DNA of 64,000 nucleotides from CBDCUW01 sp963734865 (lineage in GTDB: Bacteria; Planctomycetota; Planctomycetia; Pirellulales; Pirellulaceae). Each line of letters begins with the position of its first letter. Position 1 is the stretch's first letter. The stretch is from positions 1-64,000 of the forward strand of contig CAVTIV010000012.1 in the NCBI GenBank assembly GCA_963734865.1. The letters run 5' to 3'. The notes beneath the pieces were generated by a model that searched no databases, had not been told where the DNA came from, and saw nothing but the letters and a program-made list of their open reading frames with translations. Made by a program: the position numbers and the translations under genes. This document shows positions 43,496-53,100 of the stretch, in pieces.

Positions 43496-44689
43496 CTACT
43501 TTCCCGTAACGAGTTGATCGAGCAAGCACCCCAGTTGGTCGGGATCGTGTGTTTGCAGCATCTGAGCGAGACAGTCCGACTGGCGGGTGTTGAGCGGAAC
43601 GGGCATTCCAGACTTGGGGAAAGACGCGATCAACTCGGCAACGATGGCACGCATCAGGTTTTCGATCCCTTCGCCGCCGGTGGCCACGGTTCGGATGTCG
43701 TGTTCGGTTGGGTGACCCGTTTCTGGTAGCAGATCCGCCTTGTTCAAGACACGCAGCGTCGGTGTGGGCCGCAGATTGAGCGTGAATTCGACCCCTGGCT
43801 GCTCGATGCAGAGCACCAAATCGGCCTCGCCCACCGCGGTTCTGGCCCGGGAAATCCCCTCGCGTTCGATCGACTCGACGCTGTCGCGGATTCCCGCGGT
43901 ATCGCTCAGTCGAATGGGGATGCCGTCGATCACGGTATCGGCGTGGAGCACGTCACGGGTCGTGCCGGGCTGATCGAGCGTGATACTGCGATCGTAGCCA
44001 ACGATCGCATTGACCAGGCTGCTCTTACCGACGTTGGGGGGACCGCACAGGACAACTCGAAACGGTTCGGCGAGCCGAATGCCGAACACGGCAGCGGCCA
44101 AGAGACGGCGGATCTCTGCATGGACAAGCGAAATATCGCGTTGCCCGTCATCGGCGACTTGCCGCTTCATGGATGCGGCCCAGCGAGGCATTGCACCGCG
44201 TAGTTGGTCGAGGGCCACCGCAGCGGTCCGCGTTGTTTGACACGCCACAAGCACCCCTTGGGCTTCGGCAATGACCAGCGGGATTTGGGAATCCGATGGC
44301 CACTCCGATGGATCAACGAGCGCGACGCCCATTCGCTGCAAACCGTCGGTAATTCGAGCGATCGCGGCTGGTCCACCGTGGCAATGGACCTCCAATGAGT
44401 CGTGATCCAAAGGTGTCACCACCACCGCCTCGCCGCCAACATCCTGGTCGACGTTCCGCCACAGGCCGAATCGGATTTCACCTGGCGAAAACGGTCGTTG
44501 GGTAGCCGGTTGAAAACAACGCAGCAGCGTCTGTTCGGCTTGCTCGCCGCGAATCGCGATCACAGCCACCGCACTGCGACCGGTGCCGGTCAGCAATGCA
44601 CAGCATGTCCGATGCTCGCTGCGGCGACTCGGATCATCGATCGCCGGCGAATTGATTTTGTTCGGATCAGTGGTTTTGGGTAAAGACAT
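43496..44689 (-). CDS. MnmE-like GTPase lacking the C-terminal cysteine
   Basis: N-terminal TrmE-type domain (CCALLTGTGRSAVAVIAIRG and SLEVHCHGGPAAIARITDGL). The embedded G domain has FRVVLCGPPNVGKSSLVNAI (G1), TLDQPGTTRDVLHADT (G2), RLSDTAGIRDSVESIEREGI (G3) and LRVLNKADLLPE (G4). MnmE makes the cmnm5 modification of wobble U34 with MnmG and ends in C(I/V)GK. This protein ends LLDQLVTGK, so the catalytic Cys is absent and the helical domain is short. It may be a divergent paralogue with another task. ATG 44689 preferred over the TTG at 44698. Confidence 0.85.
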   Translation of the reverse strand: MSLPKTTDPNKINSPAIDDPSRRSEHRTCCALLTGTGRSAVAVIAIRGEQAEQTLLRCFQPATQRPFSPGEIRFGLWRNVDQDVGGEAVVVTPLDHDSLEVHCHGGPAAIARITDGLQRMGVALVDPSEWPSDSQIPLVIAEAQGVLVACQTTRTAAVALDQLRGAMPRWAASMKRQVADDGQRDISLVHAEIRRLLAAAVFGIRLAEPFRVVLCGPPNVGKSSLVNAIVGYDRSITLDQPGTTRDVLHADTVIDGIPIRLSDTAGIRDSVESIEREGISRARTAVGEADLVLCIEQPGVEFTLNLRPTPTLRVLNKADLLPETGHPTEHDIRTVATGGEGIENLMRAIVAELIASFPKSGMPVPLNTRQSDCLAQMLQTHDPDQLGCLLDQLVTGK

Positions 44690-44755
44690 ATTTGACAAGT
44701 TGAATAGACTGTCGCACCAACACTGATTTGCTTCCTTGCCTTCCCACCGGTGTCA

Positions 44756-44800
44756 TGGCCCGCAACACGATGGCCCGCAACACGATGGCCCGCAACACGC
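44756..44800. repeat. Three 15-bp repeats each containing ATG
   Basis: ATGGCCCGCAACACG in three tandem copies, in frame with the metallopeptidase gene (encoding MARNT repeated). They sit in its possible 5' leader or N terminus. Confidence 0.9.
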
Positions 44801-44814
44801 CAAATCTCGCGACC

Positions 44815-45807
44815 ATGAGTGACGAGCAACTGCTCGACACTCGGATCTGTGATTTGAAGCTATCGATCCACGACACGGCGTTGCAGAATCGAGTCGAACA
44901 GCTTAACGCAGAACTCGCTCACCGCGGATTGAAGTTTCGGCCCCACTGTTGGCTCAGCGACGATTGGTTCTCGCCGGACGGCATCCCGGGAATTGCGATT
45001 CCGTTCTATCTGGCGCATCCGCGGTTGATTCGTTTGGAACGCAAACAATTGCTGGAAGTCGAAGGTGGGACGCATGAATGGTGCATGAAAATTCTGCGGC
45101 ACGAAGCGGGACACGCGATCGATACGGCATTTCGCTTGCGTCGCAAGACCCGTTATCGAAATGTGTTTGGGAACTGTTCTCAACCTTACCCAGAATACTA
45201 TCAGCCGACGCCATCGAGTCGCCACTACGTGTTGCACCTTGATATGTGGTACGCTCAAGCCCACCCGTTGGAGGACTTTGCGGAAACATTTGCGGTTTGG
45301 CTGCGTCCGGGGTCGCGTTGGCGGACGCGCTATCGCGATTGGCCGGCGATCAAAAAGCTGCAGACGGTCGACGATTTCATGAAAACCATCAATGGCAAGA
45401 AGCCGGTCGTCACGTCGCGGCAAAAAACGGACCCGATTTCGCGGATTCGAAAGACGCTTCGCACGCACTACCGCCGCAAACGTGAACATTATGGGGTCGA
45501 TTATCCGAGTATCTATGATAACGACCTTCGTAAGCTATTCTCGTCGGATCCTGCGGATCGTCGTGATGTCACCGCAGCCGCATTTCTCAGTCGTATTCGG
45601 CGTGAATTGCGTTCGACGGTGGCACGATGGACGGGCGAGTATACGTACACGATTGATCAGGTGATTCAGGAAATGATCGAACGGTGCCGCGAGTTGAAAC
45701 TGAGACTTGGTAGCCCAGCGGAGGAAGCGAAACGCGATGCCATGATTCTCGTCGCGGTTCGAACCACCAACTTCCTGCACGAAGGAAGACATCGTGTTAT
45801 GGTTTGA
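44815..45807 (+). CDS. Putative zinc metallopeptidase
   Basis: The zinc site is MKILRHEAGHAIDTAF (HExxH) with a downstream acidic ligand in LEDFAETFAVWLRP. The enclosing domain reads HCWLSDDWFSPDGIPGIAIP and FYLAHPRLIRLE. The rest is basic and helical. It matches a family of uncharacterised zinc-binding peptidases seen in planctomycetes and others. The start could be ATG 44815 (MSDEQLL), or upstream at 44728, 44756, 44771 or 44786 within the MARNT repeats. It is closely followed by an ATP-grasp gene, a pairing that suggests a peptide-modifying or -trimming role. Confidence 0.75.
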   Translation: MSDEQLLDTRICDLKLSIHDTALQNRVEQLNAELAHRGLKFRPHCWLSDDWFSPDGIPGIAIPFYLAHPRLIRLERKQLLEVEGGTHEWCMKILRHEAGHAIDTAFRLRRKTRYRNVFGNCSQPYPEYYQPTPSSRHYVLHLDMWYAQAHPLEDFAETFAVWLRPGSRWRTRYRDWPAIKKLQTVDDFMKTINGKKPVVTSRQKTDPISRIRKTLRTHYRRKREHYGVDYPSIYDNDLRKLFSSDPADRRDVTAAAFLSRIRRELRSTVARWTGEYTYTIDQVIQEMIERCRELKLRLGSPAEEAKRDAMILVAVRTTNFLHEGRHRVMV

Positions 45808-45858
45808 AGGCACATGCGATCGTAGCTCTGGCAAGAACATGGGATCGTGGGTGATGGC

Positions 45859-46887
45859 ATGAGCCGATTGAAAATACTCGTTCTGGTTCGTGAAGGTCAT
45901 GTCCCGCCGCTCACTTTGGAAGGCGTCAGCGATAAGGATCTGGACCCCTGGAAAGCAGAGTTCGACGTCTGCGAGACATTGCGCCGGCTGGGACATGAAA
46001 TACTGCCACTGGGCGTCTACGACGACTTGGCCCCGATTCGCAACGCGCTCAGCGACTTCGAGCCCGACATCACATTCATGATGTTGGAGGAATTTCACGG
46101 CGTGGTGACGTACGACTTTGCCGTGATCAGCTATCTGGAATTGATGCAGCAGCCCTACACCGGCTGCAATCCACGAGGATTGTTGCTCAGCAAAGACAAG
46201 GCGCTGTCAAAAAAGGTGTTGACCTATCACCGCATTCCCACACCACGGTTCGCCGTTTTTCCGATTGGCCGCACCGTTCACCGACCCAAGAAGTTGTCGT
46301 TCCCGCTGTTCGTCAAATCGGTGGTCGAAGACGCATCGTTTGGTATCTCTCAGGCGTCGATCGTGCACCATGACGAGGCATTGGCGGAACGAGTCAGGTT
46401 TGTCCATGACAAAACCGGAGACGATGCGATCGCCGAGCAATACATCGACGGTCGAGAATTGTACGTGGGAATCATCGGTAACAACCGCCTGAAGACATTT
46501 CCGGCTTGGGAAATGGACTTTGGCCGGTTGCCCGAGGACATCGCACGGATTGCCACCAGCAGCGTCAAGTGGAATCGCAAGTACCAGGAAAAACACGACA
46601 TCGCCACTCGGGCCGCCTCCGGCTTGGACGAGGCGACTCAGACACGCATCTCGAAATTGTGCAAACGCGTCTATCGGGCGTTGAACATGAGCGGTTACGG
46701 GAGAATGGATTTGCGAATGACCGAGGCCGGTGAGATCTTTGTGATCGAAGCCAACGCCAACCCGAATATCGAGTATGGCGAGGATTTTGCGGAGTCGGCC
46801 GAAATGGTGGGTGTCAGCTATGAAGCGTTGCTGCAACGAATCGTGAACCTTGGCCTGCGTTACAAAGCGGACTGGATGACGGCTTGA
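45859..46887 (+). CDS. ATP-grasp ligase, D-Ala-D-Ala ligase-like
   Basis: MSRLKILVLVREGHVPPLTL opens an ATP-grasp fold of about 342 residues. PYTGCNPRGLLLSKDKALSK and FPLFVKSVVEDASFGISQAS cover the ATP-binding loop. YIDGRELYVGIIGNNRL and EIFVIEANANPNIEYGEDFA (metal ligands Glu/Asn) follow. It resembles D-Ala-D-Ala ligases and related amino-acid ligases, but the second substrate is unknown. It lies 51 bases after the metallopeptidase, same strand. ATG 45859 is taken over an in-frame GTG 12 bases upstream. Confidence 0.85.
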   Translation: MSRLKILVLVREGHVPPLTLEGVSDKDLDPWKAEFDVCETLRRLGHEILPLGVYDDLAPIRNALSDFEPDITFMMLEEFHGVVTYDFAVISYLELMQQPYTGCNPRGLLLSKDKALSKKVLTYHRIPTPRFAVFPIGRTVHRPKKLSFPLFVKSVVEDASFGISQASIVHHDEALAERVRFVHDKTGDDAIAEQYIDGRELYVGIIGNNRLKTFPAWEMDFGRLPEDIARIATSSVKWNRKYQEKHDIATRAASGLDEATQTRISKLCKRVYRALNMSGYGRMDLRMTEAGEIFVIEANANPNIEYGEDFAESAEMVGVSYEALLQRIVNLGLRYKADWMTA

Positions 46888-47006
46888 TCGAAAGGAACCA
46901 CGGCCGTGACCCGCGTCCGCGCCCCCACCGCTCCCAACGACCTTTGACTGTCTGCTATTCTCTTGCTCTATCTGACAGATGTTACATGTCCATTTGAGTG
47001 AGATTG

Positions 47007-48110
47007 ATGAGTGAATCGGTTTGTCGCTGGGGTTTTTTGAGTACCGCTGCCATTGCCCGCAAGAACTGGAAAGCGATCCGGCTGAGTGGCAACGGTCGCG
47101 TTTCCGCGGTAGCGAGTCGCAGCATCAGCCGCGCTCAGGCATTCATTGACGAGTGTGCCGCCGAAGTGCCGCAGACCGAGGATGCGAATGCCTTCGGTTC
47201 CTATCAGGAATTGCTTGATCGCGATGATGTGGACGCGGTCTACATCCCGTTGCCCACTGGGATGCGAAAGCAATGGGTGATCGCTGCGGCCAAGGCAGGC
47301 AAGCACGTCCTGGTGGAAAAACCGGTCGCGATCCATGCCACCGATGCCCAGGAAATGATTGCCGCCTGCTCACAATCGGGCGTTCAGTTCATGGACGGGG
47401 TGATGTTCGATCATAGCAAGCGGTTGCAGTCGATCTGCGAGAAGTTGAAATCGGAAAGCGTGATCGGCAAATTGCGCCGCATCTCGACCCACTTTTCCTT
47501 CAGCGGTGATGCATCGTTTCAGCAATCCAACATTCGCACCGACAGCGTGTTGGAACCGCATGGATGTCTGGGCGACCTGGGATGGTACTGCATCCGTTTC
47601 ACGCTCTGGGCTGCGGGGCTGCAGATGCCGACCCATGTGTCGGCACGCACCATCACATCGTTGAGCGGTGAGAATTCCGAAGGCGAAGTACCGGGCGAGT
47701 TTTCGGCCGAGCTTCGATTTCCCAATGGCGTCTCGGCTGCGTTCTATTGTTCGTTTTTGACCGAAAACCAGCAGACGGCCATCTTGTCCGGCGATGCCGG
47801 TTACCTCACCGTCAACGACTTTGTCTTGCCCTACTACGACGCCGAGGCGGTCTGGCAGGAAAGTTCTCATGTCCTTGAAATCGACAATTGTCGTTGGAAC
47901 TTCAGGCGTCACACCAAGCAACAGGCGATCCCCGAGTACGCCTCGGGCGAACCCAACTCACAAGAGGTGACGATGGTCAGGCGACTGGCTCAGTGCGCGA
48001 TCGATGGCCATCTCGATCCGCTCTATCCCGAGTTGACACTCAAGACGCAGCAGATACTCGACGCTTGTCGGCGGAGCGATGTCGCGGGCGGCCAGACGAT
48101 CGAAATCTAG
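47007..48110 (+). CDS. Gfo/Idh/MocA-type NAD(P) oxidoreductase
   Basis: N-terminal Rossmann fold (RWGFLSTAAIARKNWKAIRL, VSAVASRSISRAQAF), the family motif HVLVEKPVAIHATDAQEMIA and the C-terminal alpha/beta dimer domain (FMDGVMFDHSKRL, SVLEPHGCLGDLGWY). About 367 residues, normal. Such enzymes act on sugars and cyclitols; the substrate is unknown. The start ATG 47007 is in frame with an upstream GTG at 46998. A sodium:solute symporter follows 65 bases later, which could import its substrate. Confidence 0.88.
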   Translation: MSESVCRWGFLSTAAIARKNWKAIRLSGNGRVSAVASRSISRAQAFIDECAAEVPQTEDANAFGSYQELLDRDDVDAVYIPLPTGMRKQWVIAAAKAGKHVLVEKPVAIHATDAQEMIAACSQSGVQFMDGVMFDHSKRLQSICEKLKSESVIGKLRRISTHFSFSGDASFQQSNIRTDSVLEPHGCLGDLGWYCIRFTLWAAGLQMPTHVSARTITSLSGENSEGEVPGEFSAELRFPNGVSAAFYCSFLTENQQTAILSGDAGYLTVNDFVLPYYDAEAVWQESSHVLEIDNCRWNFRRHTKQQAIPEYASGEPNSQEVTMVRRLAQCAIDGHLDPLYPELTLKTQQILDACRRSDVAGGQTIEI

Positions 48111-48175
48111 ATTTCTCGGCAGCCCGCATCGTGCAGTCTGCGTTCAACGTCGAGTAACAGGCGGTCCATTCAACG

Positions 48176-49873
48176 ATGACAATCTTTACGTTCCTGTTGT
48201 TCACGGCGATCGTCGCCGTGTTGACTTGGCTGATCACGCGCGGCGACGATCACCAGACCACGGGCGGTTATTTTCTTGCCGGGCGATCGCTGACGTTTCC
48301 TCTGATCGCCGGTTCGCTGCTGCTGACCAATTTGTCCACCGAACAGATGGTCGGGCTCAATGGACAAGCCTTTACCGACGGTCTGTGCGTGATGGTCTGG
48401 GAGGTGGTTTGCGTGGTGGCTCTGGTATTCATGGCGTGGTTTTTCCTGCCGCGATTTCTCAAAAGCGGCGTGGCAACCGTGCCCGAGTATCTGGAGATTC
48501 GTTTTGATCATCAAACCCAGGTGATTACCAACGTCATCTTTCTGGTCGCCTACGTCGGAATTCTGCTGCCGATCATCCTGTACACCGGCGCAACCGGGAT
48601 GATGAAGATCTTGAATGTGCCATCGATGTTAGGCAGCTTGCCAGAGCTGTTGGGGATGAGCGCGACAGCGGTCGGCGACCCATTGACCGGCGCTGCTTCG
48701 GCGGACGCGGCTCTGTCAGGACCGGACACCGTCGCGCTTTGGTTGATCGTCTGGGTCGTCGGTATCATCGGATCGATCTACGCACTCTTTGGCGGTCTTC
48801 GCACCGTCGCGGTTTCGGACACGTTGAACGGCGTCGGGCTGTTCGTTGGCGGATTTCTGATCACCGGCTTTGCCCTCGCCCAGATTGGCGGCGACGGTGG
48901 TATTGCCGACGGTGCCACCCAAATCTGGGAAGAGCAACGTACGCGATTCAACTCCGTTGGTGGGCCCAAGTCGACCGTTCCCTTCGGGACGATCTTCTCC
49001 GGCATTTTTCTGCTGAACCTGTTCTACTGGACCACCAACCAGCAGATCATTCAACGCACGTTGGGGGCAAGCAGTTTGGCCGAAGGACAAAAAGGTGTGC
49101 TGCTAACGGGCGCTTTTAAGCTGCTCGGGCCGCTGTATCTGGTCCTGCCCGGTATGATCGCGTTCACGATGTTCGCCGGGGAAAACATCAAACCCGACCA
49201 CGCCTACGGCATGCTGGTCAATCGGGTACTGCCGTCGCCGCTGACCGGGTTCTTCGCGGCGGTCATGATCGGCGCGATCCTGTCCAGTTTTAACTCGGCG
49301 CTAAACAGTTCCTGCACGCTGTTCAGTTTGGGGCTGTACAAGAACGTGATCCGCAAAGACGCCACTGAGCATGACGTCGTACGCAGCGGCAAAGTCTTTG
49401 GCTGGATCGTGGCGGTGCTGGCGATGGCAATCGCGCCATTGCTGGCCAACACGACCAGCATCTTCGGTTACTTGCAGAAGATGAACGGTATGTACTTCAT
49501 TCCCATCTTTGCCGTCGTGTTGGTCGGAATGCTGACCAGACGAGTCCCTTCGATTGCTGCGAAGATCGGCCTGATCGCCGGTTTCTCGCTGATCGCGATC
49601 GGTTACTTCGTGCCTCCCTTTGATAGCATCGTGGCGTCGTTGCATGAGTTTCATTTTCTGGGCATCGTGTTCAGTTGGCTGATCATTCTGATGCTGGTGA
49701 TCGGCGAGGTCTGGCCACGCGAGACCGAGTTCGAGCAGCAGGATGTCGGAGCGGTCGACATGACGCCTTGGAAACATGCCCGGGCTGCCGGTTTCGTGCT
49801 GATCGCCATCGTATTGGCGATTTACGTCACGTTCGCCGATTTTTCGGTGCTCGACGTCGCCGCCGGCAAGTGA
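48176..49873 (+). CDS. Sodium:solute symporter (SSS/SLC5 family)
   Basis: 565 residues with about 13-14 transmembrane segments. LTWLITRGDDHQTTGGYFLA, AGSLLLTNLSTEQMVGLNGQ, MNGMYFIPIFAVVLVG and the long GFFAAVMIGAILSSFNSALN (sodium-site region) match SGLT-type Na+/sugar or inositol symporters. Located in the cytoplasmic membrane. It directly follows a Gfo/Idh/MocA oxidoreductase, suggesting uptake and oxidation of a sugar or cyclitol; the substrate is not readable from the sequence. Confidence 0.9.
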   Translation: MTIFTFLLFTAIVAVLTWLITRGDDHQTTGGYFLAGRSLTFPLIAGSLLLTNLSTEQMVGLNGQAFTDGLCVMVWEVVCVVALVFMAWFFLPRFLKSGVATVPEYLEIRFDHQTQVITNVIFLVAYVGILLPIILYTGATGMMKILNVPSMLGSLPELLGMSATAVGDPLTGAASADAALSGPDTVALWLIVWVVGIIGSIYALFGGLRTVAVSDTLNGVGLFVGGFLITGFALAQIGGDGGIADGATQIWEEQRTRFNSVGGPKSTVPFGTIFSGIFLLNLFYWTTNQQIIQRTLGASSLAEGQKGVLLTGAFKLLGPLYLVLPGMIAFTMFAGENIKPDHAYGMLVNRVLPSPLTGFFAAVMIGAILSSFNSALNSSCTLFSLGLYKNVIRKDATEHDVVRSGKVFGWIVAVLAMAIAPLLANTTSIFGYLQKMNGMYFIPIFAVVLVGMLTRRVPSIAAKIGLIAGFSLIAIGYFVPPFDSIVASLHEFHFLGIVFSWLIILMLVIGEVWPRETEFEQQDVGAVDMTPWKHARAAGFVLIAIVLAIYVTFADFSVLDVAAGK

Positions 49874-50166
49874 TCGACCTGGCCTAATCGCCGGGGGGGA
49901 TCACAGCGACCAGGATTGATCCGCGGGCTCGGCAAAGAGTTGCGATTTCTCTGCAATAGGATGGCGCCAGGCCAATCGTGGCCCTATAATGGTTGCCACT
50001 CGTTAGGCGGCCAATTGCAGCGCATGGGGGTCAACCATCGGGATATTTGGCTGTTCGCAAATCGGCGGTCCGGTTGATTTCGCAGTGACTGGAAAGCATT
50101 TGGTGATACAGAAGTCATTTGTCGATTGGGTGACCTTTTGGCACCTCCCAACGCGAGTCATCCGAC

Positions 50167-53100
50167 ATGGACGACAGATACAAACAGCCGTCGCACGAAA
50201 CAAGTGTCCGCGTCCAGGGCGATAGAGACACAGCCCGCGGGGATGGTTCGAGTGATCGTGTCAGCCCGCCCTGGAAGATTGGCGATCGGCTGAACGACTT
50301 TGTCTTGGAGGAATTCCTGGGCAAGGGGACGAGCGGCTTCGTTTATCGCGTGCTCGACCGGGTGACCGGGCGTCGCTGTGCATTAAAGCTGTTGCTGCCC
50401 AGCACGCCGGAGGACCTGGTCCGCAACAAACTCGGCTTTCGCCGGATGATGTCGATCCAGCATCCGAGTCTGTTGCGTGTGGACCGGATTCATCAGCTTG
50501 GTAGTTACATCGCACTGTCGATGGAGGAAGTCGATGGTGTTACCTTACCGGAGGCCGTCAAGAAACTGCGTCAGATCGACATCGACTCGGCATATCACCG
50601 ACTCCTTCAGTTGACGCGTCAGTACGCCGCCGGTTTGGCTGCGATGCATGTCAATGGTTTCGTGCATCGCGATGTGAAACCACAAAACTTGATGGTCGAT
50701 CGATCGGGAAATGGACGCGTGATCGACTACGGCCTGGTCGGTACCTTCGATCCCGAGACGGACCCAAACGGTTATCGCCACTACTTGGCTGGTACGCCTC
50801 GATATTTCGCTCCGGAGATGTTGTGGAATCAATTCTATTTGCCGGCCGGCGACATCTTTGGGTTGGGGATGGTGATGCTGGAGGCGTTGCGGGGCGTGTC
50901 ACGCGGTGGCGATTGCGAACGGCCGGGCATCGAACGCAGTGATACGAGCCCGCGGGATGATGCTGAGCGAATCACCGAAGCGATTGAAGGGCTCGACAAA
51001 TCGGTGCCTGACGCACTTCGTGATATCTGCTTGAAAATGCTTCGCCGCGATCCCGGCGAGCGGCCCACCGCGATGCGTGTGGCTCGGTTGGGAACATCCG
51101 AAGCGGTCAACGTTGTGTGGCCGAATGCGACGCGACTGATTGGCCGGGAGCAAGAGGCCGCCGAGATTCGAGCCTGGTTGGATGGCATCTACGCCGGTGA
51201 TGCGGGGCGGTTGCACCTGACCGGGCCATCGGGCATCGGAAAAACGCGATTGATCGATGACATTGAAAAGTACGTTCGATCGCTGCGCCGGGGACAAGTC
51301 TTTCGGGCCCGATGTCGGTTACGTGAAGATCAACCGTTGCAAGCGTTCGACCAACTGTGTGATGCGATCGCCAACCGTTATAAGCGAGGGGATCGCGAAC
51401 CGTTGGAGCTTGACCCGATCAGTGCGACGATTTTGCACACGGTGTTTCCGGCGTTGAAAAACATCGTCCGCTGCAGCATGCAGTTGGCACCCGCGGGCGC
51501 AACCACCGAACGATTGGATGCCTTGGAAGCGGCCGCTCGGATGAGTGACCAACTCCGCAAAGTGGGACCGTTGATCTTGATCATCGACGATGCTCAGTGG
51601 GCCGACCGAGACAGTTTGAATGTGCTCGATCGCTTGCAGACTGCCGTCGGCGAGATCGGCTTGGGAATCATCACGGTCTCTCGTGATACGGTCGATTCAC
51701 AGCGAGTCCCGGCAAGCCATCAGCTTGCCCTGCAGCCACTCGAAGCGTGTGATTCGGTGGCAATCCTGGCCGACGCTGCCAAGCGGCACGGTGTGCAGGC
51801 AACGGAATCCACCCTTCAGATCCTGGCCCAGGTGGCCGGGGGAAGTCCCTTTCGGCTGCACGAATTGGTGGAGGAATTTCAGCCAGGCGGTGCGCTGTCG
51901 CAGATCTGCGAGTCGACTGCGCCGGCAACCACGCTCGCGCAGTTGGGACGGGCCGATTGGATCTGGCGGAAGCGTGCCAAACGATTGAGCGAGGACGCCC
52001 ACCGAGTACTTTCCTTCATTGTGACCGCTGGGCGCCGAGTTTCGACACAACAATTGGGCGAATTGACCGGTCTGGGCGACGCGGTGGATGCAGTCATTTC
52101 GGAACTTGTTCAGCAGCGTTTGGTGATCGATGACGCGACCGGCGGCGAGTGCATCCAAATCGTGCACGATCGGGTTGCCGAAGGTTTCTCCAAAACGCTT
52201 GACCAAGAGGTCACACGCAAGGCACATCATGCCTGGGCCACGTTGTTGATTCACCAGGAGCAGAGCGAAAAGCAGGCGGCCCGAATCGCTGGTCACTTCT
52301 TTGCCGCCGATGAACCGGGCAGAGCGGTGTCGCACGCCATCTTGGCGGCCGAGGATGCGGAGCGGTTGGTTGCGAAAACCGAGGCCGCGAGATGGCACGC
52401 GTTGGTCGTCGATCATGTGGATGGACCGGAAAAAGTCAACCGCTTGCGTCATGCTGCGAGATGCTTTTACGAAGCCGATCGGCCGATCGAAGCAGCGGAA
52501 TATTATCAGCGACTTGGCCAGTATGTTGATCTGGATGAACGAATCGAATGCCAACTGCTAGCCGCTTCGCTCTCGATTCGCGGCGGACGATTCTCGGAGG
52601 TGCGAAGCCAATTGCAGGATTTGACGCAAACGCTCGGTCTGCCCCGCCCCAAGCCACCGCTGCTGAGCGTGCTGGTGCGGACGGCTCTCGCGATCCGACA
52701 ATCATTGCGTTCGCTGACCAGCAACAGCCAGCCGTTCTCGGACGGGCAGATCAACGACGAACAGCCGATCGTCAAACGAACCAGCGCCAGTTTGCGAGAC
52801 AAACAGCGATTGAAACTGTGCCATTGGCTGGCCCGCCCGATGTCGATGTTTGACAATCTCTATTCGGCGGAGCTGTACATGACAGGCTCGCTGCTGGCGT
52901 CGAAATACGGCACCGAAGTGGAACGCGTTCACACGATCGTCGGCCAATCCGTCTATGGTTGTTACGACAAAGGCGCGAAACGGACCGCCAGCGAAGCGAC
53001 ATTGCGGAACATGCAAGCTCACGTCGAGAAGTTGCAGAACTCGCGTGCGAGCGCTGACTGGTGGGCCGGGACCGCGTTTTCCCATGCCTTGAGTTGCCGT

